64,000 bases of DNA from Clostridiaceae bacterium (GCA_016287385.1 JAEEWM010000026.1:62001-126000); one strand, 5' to 3'. Shown: positions 51,035 to 59,771, counted from the first letter of the stretch. Notes: generated by a model not told the origin, from the letters alone. Translations and numbers: made by a program.

Positions 51035-51241
51035 ATGCCAAAACTGACATTCAAAACCGATCTCTGCAAGGGCTGCGGGCTGTGCGTAGACGTCTGCCCG
51101 AAGAAAGTGCTTGCGCTATCGGCGGACAAAATTAACAAAAAGGGACATCACCCGGCAGAAGCGGTAAATCCCGACGACTGTATCGGCTGCGCCTTCTGCG
51201 CGACGATGTGTCCCGACTGTATTATCAAGGTGGAAAGGTAG
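51035..51241 (+). CDS. 2-oxoacid:ferredoxin oxidoreductase delta subunit (2[4Fe-4S] ferredoxin)
   Basis: 68 residues. Two cluster motifs: CKGCGLCVDVCPKK and CIGCAFCATMCPDC. This subunit carries electrons between the TPP subunit and free ferredoxin. ATG at 51035 follows AAGGAG by 8 bases. It sits first in the order delta-alpha-beta-gamma, common to KOR/VOR complexes. Confidence 0.92.
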   Translation: MPKLTFKTDLCKGCGLCVDVCPKKVLALSADKINKKGHHPAEAVNPDDCIGCAFCATMCPDCIIKVER

Positions 51242-51249
51242 GGTGTAAA

Positions 51250-52317
51250 ATGGCAGATAAGGTTCTTATGAAAGGCAACGAGGCTATAGCTGAGGCGGCT
51301 ATAATCGCCGGTTGCCGTCACTACTTCGGTTATCCGATTACGCCGCAGACCGAGGTCGCCGCATATATGGCGAAGAAAATGCCCAAGATCGGCGGCACGT
51401 TCCTGCAAGCGGAAAGCGAGATTGCCGCAATTAACATGGTTTACGGTGTGTCAAGCGCGGGCAAGCGTGTTATGACATCTTCTTCAAGCCCCGGTATTTC
51501 GCTTAAAAGCGAGGGACTCTCGTATCTTGCCGGCGCCGACCTTCCCGCGTTCGTTGTAAACGTTCAAAGGGGCGGTCCGGGTCTCGGCGGCATTCAGCCT
51601 TCACAGTCCGATTATTTTCAGGCGACGCGCGGCGGCGGTCACGGCGATTATCATATGGTGGTCTACGCGCCGGCTTCTGTTCAGGAAATGGCGTCGCTTA
51701 CTGTCAAGGCCTTTGAGACGGCTGATAAATACCGTATGACTTCAATGATTCTTGCCGACGGCACAATGGGTCAGATGATGGAGCCGGTTGACCTTGAATC
51801 CCTTAAAGTTAATCCGGCGCCCGAAAAACCCTGGGCAACCACCGGAACCGATAAAAAGCGTGAACATAACATAATCAATTCGCTTTACCTTAAACCCGAA
51901 CAGCTTGAAAAAGTGAACTTTGAGCGCTATGAGCGTTATAAAACCGTTGAGGCGAACGAGGTTATGTATGAGGAATACCTTATGGATGACGCCGAGATTT
52001 GCGTAGCGGCATTCGGTATTGCCGCCCGCGTTTCAAAAAACGCAATTAACGCGGCAAGGGAAAAGGGTATTAAAGTAGGTATGATCCGTCCGATAACTCT
52101 TTGGCCTTTCCCGAAGGATGTTTTTAAGAATGCCGCCGAAAAGGTACACACATTCATCAGCGTTGAACTTTCAATGGGTCAGATGATTGAGGACGTAAAG
52201 CTCGCGACAGAATGCAAGGCAAAATATGTGCTTTGCAACAGAGTCGGCGGTATGATACCGTTACCCGAGCAGGTCCTCGCCGATATTGAAGAAGCCGCGA
52301 AAGGAGGCGAGCTGTAA
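51250..52317 (+). CDS. 2-oxoacid:ferredoxin oxidoreductase alpha subunit (VorB/KorA type)
   Basis: 355 residues. It contains the pyrimidine-binding domain (GNEAIAEAAIIAGCRHYFGYPITPQTE) and the transketolase-like C-terminal domain (FGIAARVSKNAINAAREKGIKVGMIRPITLWPFP). QAESEIAAINMVYGVSSAGKRVMTSSSSPGIS is the family's conserved loop. The complex interconverts 2-oxoacid + CoA with acyl-CoA + CO2 using ferredoxin. Paralogues for 2-oxoglutarate and for branched 2-oxoacids look alike; the neighbouring branched-chain aminotransferase and the Val T-box favour branched-chain substrates. It abuts the beta gene by a one-base overlap. Confidence 0.9.
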   Translation: MADKVLMKGNEAIAEAAIIAGCRHYFGYPITPQTEVAAYMAKKMPKIGGTFLQAESEIAAINMVYGVSSAGKRVMTSSSSPGISLKSEGLSYLAGADLPAFVVNVQRGGPGLGGIQPSQSDYFQATRGGGHGDYHMVVYAPASVQEMASLTVKAFETADKYRMTSMILADGTMGQMMEPVDLESLKVNPAPEKPWATTGTDKKREHNIINSLYLKPEQLEKVNFERYERYKTVEANEVMYEEYLMDDAEICVAAFGIAARVSKNAINAAREKGIKVGMIRPITLWPFPKDVFKNAAEKVHTFISVELSMGQMIEDVKLATECKAKYVLCNRVGGMIPLPEQVLADIEEAAKGGEL

Positions 52318-53072
52318 TGGTAGTGTTTGATAAACCGAAAGCACTTGCGGATGTGCCGCTGCACTATTGTCCCGGCTGTACGCACGGCATAGTTCACAGA
52401 CTCGTCGCCGAGGCGATCGATGAGTTTGATATCGAGGGCAGGACCATAGGTATAGCTCCGGTCGGCTGCTCGGTTATGGCGTACGATTATTTTAACTGCG
52501 ATATGATAGAAGCGGCTCACGGCAGAGCGCCGGCTGTTGCTACCGGCGTTAAGCGTGCCGACCCGAGCAAGATAGTGTTTACATATCAGGGTGACGGCGA
52601 CCTTGCGTCGATAGGTATGGCTGAAACGGTTCACGCCGCCGCGAGAAATGAAAACATCACCGTAATATTTATAAATAACGCCATATACGGTATGACAGGC
52701 GGTCAGATGGCGCCGACATCACTTCCCGGTCAGGTAACGCAGACTTCGCCTTACGGCAGAGACGTAAAGCTTTGCGGTTTTCCGGTAAAGGTATGTGAAA
52801 TGCTCTCGCGTCTTGACGGCGCCGAGTACATCGAGCGCGTCGCCGTAAATAACATAAAGAACATTAACGCGGCGAAAAAAGCAATTAAAAAAGCGTTTCA
52901 GAATCAGATTGAAGGCAAAGGCTTTTCGCTTATTGAAGTAATTTCAAGTTGTCCTACCAACTGGGGTCTTACTCCGCAGAACGCTCTTAAATGGATAGAT
53001 GAAAAAATGATTCCTTACTATCCGCTCGGCGTTTATAAAGACAGGTCGGCAGAGGGGGTACGTTTAGTATGA
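52317..53072 (+). CDS. 2-oxoacid:ferredoxin oxidoreductase beta subunit (TPP-binding)
   Basis: 251 residues. Holds thiamine pyrophosphate and magnesium: YQGDGDLASIGMAETVHAA (GDG) through NNAIYGMTGGQMAPTS is the TPP motif. PLHYCPGCTHGIVHRL supplies cysteines near the start. It overlaps the gamma gene by four bases. Part of the same four-subunit complex and operon. Confidence 0.93.
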   Translation: MVVFDKPKALADVPLHYCPGCTHGIVHRLVAEAIDEFDIEGRTIGIAPVGCSVMAYDYFNCDMIEAAHGRAPAVATGVKRADPSKIVFTYQGDGDLASIGMAETVHAAARNENITVIFINNAIYGMTGGQMAPTSLPGQVTQTSPYGRDVKLCGFPVKVCEMLSRLDGAEYIERVAVNNIKNINAAKKAIKKAFQNQIEGKGFSLIEVISSCPTNWGLTPQNALKWIDEKMIPYYPLGVYKDRSAEGVRLV

Positions 53073-53602
53073 AAACCACACAGTATTTATTTGCCGGTTT
53101 TGGCGGTCAGGGTATTCTCTTTGCCGGAAAATTTGCCGCATATAAAGGTCTTATCGAAGATAAGCAGGTAAGCTGGCTTCCGTCCTACGGACCCGAAATG
53201 CGCGGGGGGACTGCGAGCTGCAGTGTTATTATCGGCGACGAGCCGGTAGGTTCTCCGATAGTTTCAAGACCGGACGTACTTATAGCTATGAACCTGCCTT
53301 CACTGGACAGATACGAGGACAGCGTAGTTCCCGGCGGTATGATTTTTGCCGATTCTTCACTTATAGAGCGTAAAGTTAACCGTACCGACGTCAAGGTGTT
53401 CTACATACCTGCCACAAAGCTTGCCGACGAAAACGGTATCGGCAAACTCGCCAATATGATAATCGTTGGCAAAATACTCAAAGAGAGAAATGAGTATAAC
53501 GAAGAGTCGGTAGTAGCGGCGCTTAAAAAAGTTGTTTCCGCAAAGCACGCGGATATGCTTGATATCAACCTTAAAGCGATTAAGGTAGGGTTTGAAAACT
53601 AA
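53069..53602 (+). CDS. 2-oxoacid:ferredoxin oxidoreductase gamma subunit
   Basis: 177 residues. Signatures of the gamma domain: [21 protein letters not shown] and [30 protein letters not shown]. It binds the CoA side of the reaction in the complex. It ends 12 bases before ilvE. Confidence 0.93.
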   Translation: MKTTQYLFAGFGGQGILFAGKFAAYKGLIEDKQVSWLPSYGPEMRGGTASCSVIIGDEPVGSPIVSRPDVLIAMNLPSLDRYEDSVVPGGMIFADSSLIERKVNRTDVKVFYIPATKLADENGIGKLANMIIVGKILKERNEYNEESVVAALKKVVSAKHADMLDINLKAIKVGFEN

Positions 53603-53614
53603 GGAGGTATTTTA

Positions 53615-54679
53615 ATGAATATTACCGTAAAACTTACTGATAATCCGAAAACCAAGCCGGATAGCTCCGTGCTCGGCTTCGGCAAATACTTTACAGACCA
53701 TATGTTCATTATGGATTACGTTGAGGGTGAGGGCTGGAAGAACGCGCGCATAGTGCCGTTCCAGAATATTTCGCTTCATCCGGCTTCGACCGTTCTTCAT
53801 TACGGCTCGGAGATTTTTGAGGGTCTTAAAGCGTATCGCCGCGCAGACGGCAGAGTTCAGCTTTTCAGACCTATGGAAAACATCCGCCGTATGAATCGCT
53901 CGGCAGACCGTATGTGCTTACCGCAGATACCGGAGGATGACGCGCTCGAAGCGCTCACAAAGTTTGTTGAAACAGAAAAGGACTGGACGCCTTCAGCTCC
54001 CGGCACGTCTCTCTATCTTCGCCCGTTTATGTTCGGCAACGACGAGTCGCTCGGTGTGCACTCGGTAAAGAACGTTACATATGTTATAATAGCGTCGCCT
54101 GTCGGCAGTTACTATAAAGAGGGCATTAACCCCGTAAGCATTATGATCGAGTCCGAAGACGTACGTGCCGTTCGAGGCGGCACCGGTGAGGCAAAATGCG
54201 GCGGTAACTACGCGGCGAGCAACCGCGCCGGCAAGCGTGCCGAGGATAAGGGATATTCACAGGTTCTCTGGCTTGACGGTGTTGAGCGCAAGTATATTGA
54301 AGAAGTCGGCGCAATGAACGTAATGTTCAAAATCGACGGCGTAATCGTAACTCCCGCGCTGCTCGGCTCAATCCTGCCCGGCATTACGCGCAAATCGTGT
54401 ATTGAAGTGTTAAAGGGCGAGGGATATAAGGTTGAGGAAAGAAGAATCAGCGTTGACGAACTTGAAGAAGCCCTCGAAAGCGGCAAACTTGAAGAGGCAT
54501 GGGGCTGCGGCACGGCGGCTGTTGTTTCACCGATCGGCGAACTGAATTACAAGGATAAAAAGTTCATTATCAACGACGGTAAAATCGGCGAAGTTACACA
54601 GCACCTTTATGATACCCTTACCGGTATTCAGTGGGGCAAAACCGAGGATAAATTCGGTTGGACCTACATGATCGGTTAA
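53615..54679 (+). CDS. ilvE: Branched-chain amino acid aminotransferase
   Basis: 354 residues, the long bacterial/eukaryote-like class IV BCAT. It interconverts Val, Ile, Leu and their 2-oxoacids with glutamate. HYGSEIFEGLKAYR, GTGEAKCGGNYAASNRAGK (the PLP lysine is in AKCGGNY), VLWLDGVERKYIEEVGAMNVMF and GTAAVVSPIG are the family motifs. AAGGAGG precedes the start. Being last in the Val T-box operon, it links the ferredoxin-dependent oxidoreductase to amino acid production. Confidence 0.95.
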   Translation: MNITVKLTDNPKTKPDSSVLGFGKYFTDHMFIMDYVEGEGWKNARIVPFQNISLHPASTVLHYGSEIFEGLKAYRRADGRVQLFRPMENIRRMNRSADRMCLPQIPEDDALEALTKFVETEKDWTPSAPGTSLYLRPFMFGNDESLGVHSVKNVTYVIIASPVGSYYKEGINPVSIMIESEDVRAVRGGTGEAKCGGNYAASNRAGKRAEDKGYSQVLWLDGVERKYIEEVGAMNVMFKIDGVIVTPALLGSILPGITRKSCIEVLKGEGYKVEERRISVDELEEALESGKLEEAWGCGTAAVVSPIGELNYKDKKFIINDGKIGEVTQHLYDTLTGIQWGKTEDKFGWTYMIG

Positions 54680-54686
54680 AAAACAC

Positions 54687-54715
54687 TTGCAAATTCAAAA
54701 GTATTGTGCTATACT
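54687..54715 (+). promoter_or_regulatory. Promoter of T-box 3
   Basis: TTGCAA, 17-bp spacer, TATACT, eight bases after the ilvE stop. Confidence 0.75.
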
Positions 54716-54721
54716 ACCTTT

Positions 54722-54989
54722 TGTTAAATGCGACGAAGGAACTATTTTTCGTAAAAAACGCTTTAAGAGAGTCGGCGTTCGGTGCAAGCTGATAGCGGTT
54801 TTGCGGAAAAGTCTCATTCCCGAGCAGAGTCTCTGAAAGCAGTAAGAGATTACGGCATGCTCCGTTATCATGGCAAAGGGCTTATTTGAGCCTTCCGAGT
54901 GGCAGATTTCTTTCTGCAATCGGGGTGGTACCGCGAATTTTATTCGTCCCCGAAGCCGGATTTCCGGCTTCGGGGACTATTATTTTTTA
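54722..54989 (+). ncRNA. T-box leader 3, predicted leucine specifier (CTC)
   Basis: Stem I base TGCGACGAAGG pairs toward TTCCCGAGCA. The upper helix TTTTTCGT / GCGGAAAA with AAAAAACGC / GCGGTTTT leads to AGAGAG at 54766 and an apex GTTCGGTGCAAGC. After GCGGAAAAG stands T-CTC-A then TTCCC, so the specifier is CTC (54813-54815), Leu. The T-box GGGGTGGTACCGCG is at 54922-54935 (TGGT). The terminator TCCCCGAAGCCGG / CCGGCTTCGGGGA plus T run is at 54947-54989. Confidence 0.9.
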
Positions 54990-55002
54990 GTGAGGTATTT
55001 TT

Positions 55003-56385
55003 ATGAAAAAAGTAATCGTTGCTGACACTACACTCCACCGCAACGCCGCCGGCTTCGGCTTTAACGAGAGTATCGAAATCGCGCGTCAGCTTGAAAAGCT
55101 GAACGTTGATATCATTGAACTGCCCGCGGTAGTAAACGAGGCAAAGGACGTACTTCTCATTAAAACTATCGCGTCTTTTGTCAAGTCTTCGGTGCTTTCT
55201 GTTGACGGCGGAACTACGGTCGCTCAGATCTCTGTTGCGGCAGGCGCCATATCAACCGCGCAAAACGGGAGAATCAGGATTTCCTTACCGACTTCCGACG
55301 TTGGAATGGAATACGGTTTTCATAAAAAGGGTCCGGCAATGGTTAAGCTTGCGGCGGAGCTTGTTTGCGCCGCGGCGGAAAAATGCGGCGACGTTGAATT
55401 CTGTGCGCTTGACGCGACGCGTGCTGATATGAGCACACTAGTTGAAATAATAAAAGCGGTTGTATCTGCCGGCGCAAAAACCGTTTCGCTTTATGATAAC
55501 GAGGGAATATTCTTCCCGGATGAAATGTCTGATTTTGTGTCCGGGGTGCGTGACGGCGCACAAATTGGCGAGGATGTTAAGATAGGCATTTGCTGTTCTG
55601 ATATTACCGGTATGGCTGCGGCTTCATCCTTTACAGTTATAAGAAACGGCGCCGACCTCATTAAAACCGGCGTGGACAGCGGCATTACCGAGCTTAAAAC
55701 CGCTATCCAGATTTTACGCACGTGCAAGTTCCACAGCGCCCTTCAAACCGGCATTGATTTTACTTCGTCGGGGCGCATTATTTCCCGCATCGAATGGATA
55801 ATCGGCGACAGGGAAAACTGCGCTGCCGAAGCGCAAGGCAACAGCGCCGGGTTCGTGCTTGACAGCAACGACGGCATTGAGGCCGTGACAGCCGCGGTGC
55901 TTAAACTCGGCTACGACCTGTCCGAAGACGATATTAAAAAGGTATATGAGGAATTCAAGCGAATTGCCGCAAAAAAGAACGTTTCGGAAAAGGAAATGGA
56001 GGCAATTATTGCTTCGAGCGCGCTTCAGGTGCCGCCAACGTATACACTTGAACAGTATTCGATCCAGTCGGGTAATATCATGACTTCATCCGCGCAGATA
56101 AATATGACTAAGGACGGCGCGACTGTTACGGGTATTTCTGTCGGCGACGGTCCGATTGACGCGGCGTTTCGCACTATTGAGCAGATAACCGGCAGGCATT
56201 TTGAGCTTGATGATTTCCAGATTCAGGCAATTACCGAAGGTCATGAAGCCATGGGCAGCGCGGTTGTTAAGCTTCGCGCCGGCGGCAAATCATATTCGGG
56301 AAAAGGACTGTCTACCGATATTATCGGTGCGAGCATACGCGCTTACATCAGCGCTCTTAACAAGATTCTTTACGAGGAGGCGTAA
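55003..56385 (+). CDS. LeuA-like protein with degenerate catalytic site and intact leucine-binding domain
   Basis: 460 residues. The N-terminal TIM barrel (about 1-270) belongs to the HMGL/2-isopropylmalate synthase family, but the usual DTTLRDGEQ loop is DTTLHRNAAGFGF and the metal-binding H-x-H-N-D segment is ICCSDITGMA. The catalytic Arg and both His ligands are therefore missing. The C-terminal LeuA dimer domain (about 345-458) is well kept: GDGPIDAAFRTIEQI, AITEGHEAMGSAVV and GKGLSTDIIGASIRAYISALN. It is first after the Leu T-box. It is most likely a leucine sensor or an enzyme of changed chemistry, not a working isopropylmalate synthase. Confidence 0.8.
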   Translation: MKKVIVADTTLHRNAAGFGFNESIEIARQLEKLNVDIIELPAVVNEAKDVLLIKTIASFVKSSVLSVDGGTTVAQISVAAGAISTAQNGRIRISLPTSDVGMEYGFHKKGPAMVKLAAELVCAAAEKCGDVEFCALDATRADMSTLVEIIKAVVSAGAKTVSLYDNEGIFFPDEMSDFVSGVRDGAQIGEDVKIGICCSDITGMAAASSFTVIRNGADLIKTGVDSGITELKTAIQILRTCKFHSALQTGIDFTSSGRIISRIEWIIGDRENCAAEAQGNSAGFVLDSNDGIEAVTAAVLKLGYDLSEDDIKKVYEEFKRIAAKKNVSEKEMEAIIASSALQVPPTYTLEQYSIQSGNIMTSSAQINMTKDGATVTGISVGDGPIDAAFRTIEQITGRHFELDDFQIQAITEGHEAMGSAVVKLRAGGKSYSGKGLSTDIIGASIRAYISALNKILYEEA

Positions 56386-56388
56386 ACT

Positions 56389-58902
56389 ATGAAGTTCGCT
56401 TTTTCAAGCAAGGGTTGGCATGACGCGAGTTTTGACGATATGATAAATATCGCCAAAGAGTTGAAATATGACGGAATTGAACTCCACAATACTCACGGTT
56501 CGCTCTTTACGGAAAAAGACGGCGCTTTTTACGATTACAAGTCCGCCGCCACGGCGCGCAAGCTTTACGAAATCAAATTGAAAATACCGTGTGTTGATTC
56601 AATTTGCAAAACAGGTGACAGCGCCGATTTTGATAACAGTGTAGATGAAATCAGGCACTGCATTACGATAGCGTCTGCGCTTCATATCCCGTATGTAAGG
56701 GTCAAAACCGACGATAACGGCGACGAAATCAGCGTTAAAGCGGTTATTGACGAGGTTTTGCCGTTTGCCAAGGCAAACAAAGTTACACTGCTTATTGAAA
56801 CCTGCGGCATTTTTGCCGATACGGCGAAACTTTGTGATTTTCTGAATTACTTTGCCACTGATTACGTCGCGGCGCTCTGGAATGTCAGCGCTACCTGCTT
56901 CTTCGGCGGAGAAACGCCGGAGGAGACAATCACAAATCTCGGCATCTACGTCAGACACGTCCATATTTGTGACGGTGTGTTAAACGGCGGTAAACTTGAT
57001 TATTGCCTGATAGGCGAGGGAAAACTTCCGATTTCCGATGTCATGGCGTCGCTCAAATCAATTAACTATGACGGTTTTATTTCGCTCGAATGGGATCCCG
57101 CCTGGTTCAGTGAGCTTGACGATATGGAGATAATCTTTTCGCATTTTATCAACTTTATGCGTCAGTTCGGCGATACCGCAAAGGCAAAAAGCAGTCTGTA
57201 TTACAATAACGCTCATACCGGAAATTATGTATGGAAAAAAGAATTGCTTATTGAAAATACTTTTCCTCAGGTACTTGACCGCATGGTAGAGGAATTCCCT
57301 GACCAGTATGCCTTTAAGTATACCACGCTTGATTATACGCGCACTTACAGTGAATTCCGTGACGATGTCGATACTTTTGCGCGCACGCTTGTCGCGCTCG
57401 GTGTAAAGCGCGGTACTCATGTTGCGGTATGGGCTACCAACATACCTCAGTGGTATATAACTTTCTGGGCGGCGACTAAAATCGGCGCGGTGCTTGTAAC
57501 GGTCAATACCGCTTATAAAATACACGAGGCGGAGTATCTCTTCAAGCAGTCAGACACACACACTATCGTTATGATAGACGGTTACCGAGATTCCGATTAT
57601 TCGGCAATTATATCGGAGCTTTGTCCCGAACTTGAAACGAAAAAACCGAACGAGCCGCTTTTCAGCAAGCGCCTGCCGTTTTTAAGAAACGTTATAACCG
57701 TAGGATTTGAGCAAAAAGGCTGTATCAAGTGGGAGGACGCTATCGGACTTGCAAACTCCGTACCTGTTGAAACGGTATACAAAATGGCGGCTGAAGTTGA
57801 TAAAGACGACGTCTGCAATATGCAATACACCTCCGGCACAACCGGCTTTCCGAAAGGCGTTATGCTTACGCATTACAACGTGGTAAACAACGGTAAATGT
57901 ATCGGTGACAGAATGGATCTTTCGACAGCCGACCGTATGATGGTTCAGGTGCCGATGTTCCACTGCTTCGGAATGGTTCTTGCCATGACCGCCTCAATGA
58001 CGCACGGCGTGACGCTTTGTCCGCTTCCGTACTTTTCTCCGAAGCCCGCGCTTGCGTGTATAAATTCCGAGCATATTACGGCGTTTCACGGCGTTCCCAC
58101 GATGTTTATAGCGCTGCTTGAACACCCCGATTTTGCGAAGACCGACTTTTCGTATATGCGAACGGGTATTATGGCGGGTAGTCCTTGCCCCATTTCGGTT
58201 ATGCGTGATGTTGTGGATAGGATGAATATGCGCGAAATCGTTATAGTTTACGGCCAGACCGAGGCGTCGCCCGGATGTACTATGAGTTCTACCGACGATC
58301 CGCTTGAAGTGCGTGTCGGCACCGTCGGCGGTCCAATGCCTGAAATCGAGTGTAAAATAGTTGACCCCGAGACCGGCGCTGAGTGTCCCGATGAAGTGAC
58401 GGGCGAATTTGTCGCGCGCGGCTACAATATTATGAAGGGTTATTATAAAATGCCGAAGGCGACCGCCGCCGCCATTGACGCGGACGGCTGGCTTCACACC
58501 GGCGATCTCGCTTGCAGAACGCCGGAAGGCAATTTCCGTATTACCGGGCGCCTTAAAGATATGATAATCCGCGGCGGCGAAAATATTTATCCCAAGGAAA
58601 TTGAGGAGTTTATCTATACTCATGAAAAAGTTAAAGACGTTCAGGTCATCGGCGTGCCCGACGAGCAGTACGGTGAGGAAATATTCGCCGCGGTAATACT
58701 CAAAGACGGCGAGAGTATGACCGAAGACGAACTTAAACAGTACGTTATGTCGCATATGGCGAAGCATAAGGTTCCGAGATATGTTGATTTCGTGGATTCG
58801 TTCCCGATGAACGTCGCGGGTAAAATTCTTAAATATAAAATGCGCGAGGATGCGATAAAGAAACTGCACCTCGAAAAAGCAGACAGTACGGTGACAGCAT
58901 AA
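56389..58902 (+). CDS. Xylose-isomerase-like TIM barrel fused to acyl-CoA ligase
   Basis: 837 residues. Residues about 1-270 are an AP-endonuclease-2/sugar-isomerase TIM barrel: YDGIELHNTHG, LLIETCG, RHVHICDG and ISLEWDP keep the Glu and His positions. The usual W-D-x-x-H is W-N-V-S-A, so metal binding may be impaired. Residues about 300-830 are a long/medium-chain acyl-CoA ligase with YTSGTTGFPKGVMLTH (about 481), YGQTEASP, WLHTGDLACR, IIRGGENIYPKEIE and the lysine motif NVAGKILKYKM. The fusion is unusual. Under a Leu T-box, isovalerate is the predicted acid. It starts 3 bases after the LeuA-like stop. Confidence 0.85.
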   Translation: MKFAFSSKGWHDASFDDMINIAKELKYDGIELHNTHGSLFTEKDGAFYDYKSAATARKLYEIKLKIPCVDSICKTGDSADFDNSVDEIRHCITIASALHIPYVRVKTDDNGDEISVKAVIDEVLPFAKANKVTLLIETCGIFADTAKLCDFLNYFATDYVAALWNVSATCFFGGETPEETITNLGIYVRHVHICDGVLNGGKLDYCLIGEGKLPISDVMASLKSINYDGFISLEWDPAWFSELDDMEIIFSHFINFMRQFGDTAKAKSSLYYNNAHTGNYVWKKELLIENTFPQVLDRMVEEFPDQYAFKYTTLDYTRTYSEFRDDVDTFARTLVALGVKRGTHVAVWATNIPQWYITFWAATKIGAVLVTVNTAYKIHEAEYLFKQSDTHTIVMIDGYRDSDYSAIISELCPELETKKPNEPLFSKRLPFLRNVITVGFEQKGCIKWEDAIGLANSVPVETVYKMAAEVDKDDVCNMQYTSGTTGFPKGVMLTHYNVVNNGKCIGDRMDLSTADRMMVQVPMFHCFGMVLAMTASMTHGVTLCPLPYFSPKPALACINSEHITAFHGVPTMFIALLEHPDFAKTDFSYMRTGIMAGSPCPISVMRDVVDRMNMREIVIVYGQTEASPGCTMSSTDDPLEVRVGTVGGPMPEIECKIVDPETGAECPDEVTGEFVARGYNIMKGYYKMPKATAAAIDADGWLHTGDLACRTPEGNFRITGRLKDMIIRGGENIYPKEIEEFIYTHEKVKDVQVIGVPDEQYGEEIFAAVILKDGESMTEDELKQYVMSHMAKHKVPRYVDFVDSFPMNVAGKILKYKMREDAIKKLHLEKADSTVTA

Positions 58903-59711
58903 TGGTAAACGGAAAATTTTATTGTATTGACGCGCACTGCCACGTCTATCCCGAACAAATTGCCGAAAAAGCGGCAAAGGCAACCGGTGATTTTTACGGT
59001 GAGATGCCCTTCGGAAAGGGCACAATCGCTGATTTGACTGAAAACGGCAAAAAAGCCGGGATTGACAGGTTTATTGTCCAGTCGGTAGCTACGACGAAAG
59101 CCCAGGTACGTAAAATCAACGAGTTTATCGCCCGGGAGGTAGAGGCGCATCCCGATACTCTTATCGGGCTTGGAACAATGCACCCCGAGTCCGATGATAT
59201 CGAGGCGGATTTTGAACACCTTAAATCACTCGGACTTCACGGCGTTAAGCTTCATCCCGATATTCAAGGGTTCAAAATCGACGATTACCGCTGCCTGAAA
59301 ATGTATGAGCTATGCGAGCGTGACGGTCTGCCGGTGCTTCTTCATACCGGTGATTATCGCTATGATTTTTCGAATCCGAACCGCCTTATACCCATACTTG
59401 AAATATATACCGGTCTTACGGTGATAGGCGCGCATTTCGGCGGCTGGTCGATATGGGACGAAGCATCAAAGAAACTTGCGGATATGCCGAATCTGGTTGT
59501 AGACTGCTCTTCAAGTCTTTCATACATAAAGCCGGAGCTTGCGGCTGAAATAATAAACAGATACGGTACCGACCGCGTTCTTTTCGGTACGGATTATCCG
59601 CTGCACTCACCGGTCAATGAAATGAATATTCTGCTGTCGCTCGGGTTTAGCGACGAAGATTACAAAAAAATATTTTCAGAGAACGCAAAGCGGGTTTACA
59701 AAATCGTCTGA
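58902..59711 (+). CDS. Amidohydrolase-family (Amidohydro_2) metal-dependent hydrolase
   Basis: 269 residues. A TIM-barrel hydrolase or decarboxylase: CIDAHCHVYP (H-x-H), GVKLHPDIQGF, VLLHTGDY, VIGAHFGGW and VLFGTDYPLHSP are the metal and substrate loops. It overlaps the preceding stop by one base (TAATG), so it belongs to the Leu T-box operon. Relatives act on aromatic or lactone-like acids, but nothing specific can be said. How it helps a leucine-responsive operon is unclear. Confidence 0.8.
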   Translation: MVNGKFYCIDAHCHVYPEQIAEKAAKATGDFYGEMPFGKGTIADLTENGKKAGIDRFIVQSVATTKAQVRKINEFIAREVEAHPDTLIGLGTMHPESDDIEADFEHLKSLGLHGVKLHPDIQGFKIDDYRCLKMYELCERDGLPVLLHTGDYRYDFSNPNRLIPILEIYTGLTVIGAHFGGWSIWDEASKKLADMPNLVVDCSSSLSYIKPELAAEIINRYGTDRVLFGTDYPLHSPVNEMNILLSLGFSDEDYKKIFSENAKRVYKIV

Positions 59712-59771
59712 TTCAAAAATGCAAGTCTTTTTTGTCGAAAACAAAAAAATATTTTCGGTTTATTAAGCAGT

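Noticed and set aside
51035-53602. A simple 2-oxoglutarate:ferredoxin oxidoreductase (KOR)
   Set aside because: Sequence alone cannot exclude it, but the Val T-box, ilvE and branched-acid-type ligases in the same operon point to branched-chain 2-oxoacids.
55003-56385. A working 2-isopropylmalate synthase (leuA)
   Set aside because: The catalytic loop and the metal-binding histidines are missing, and leuB, leuC and leuD are not nearby.
57994-59025. Open minus-strand frame of 343 codons
   Set aside because: It lies fully opposite the ligase fusion and amidohydrolase, has no family motif and no promoter; GC-rich codons on the other strand explain it.
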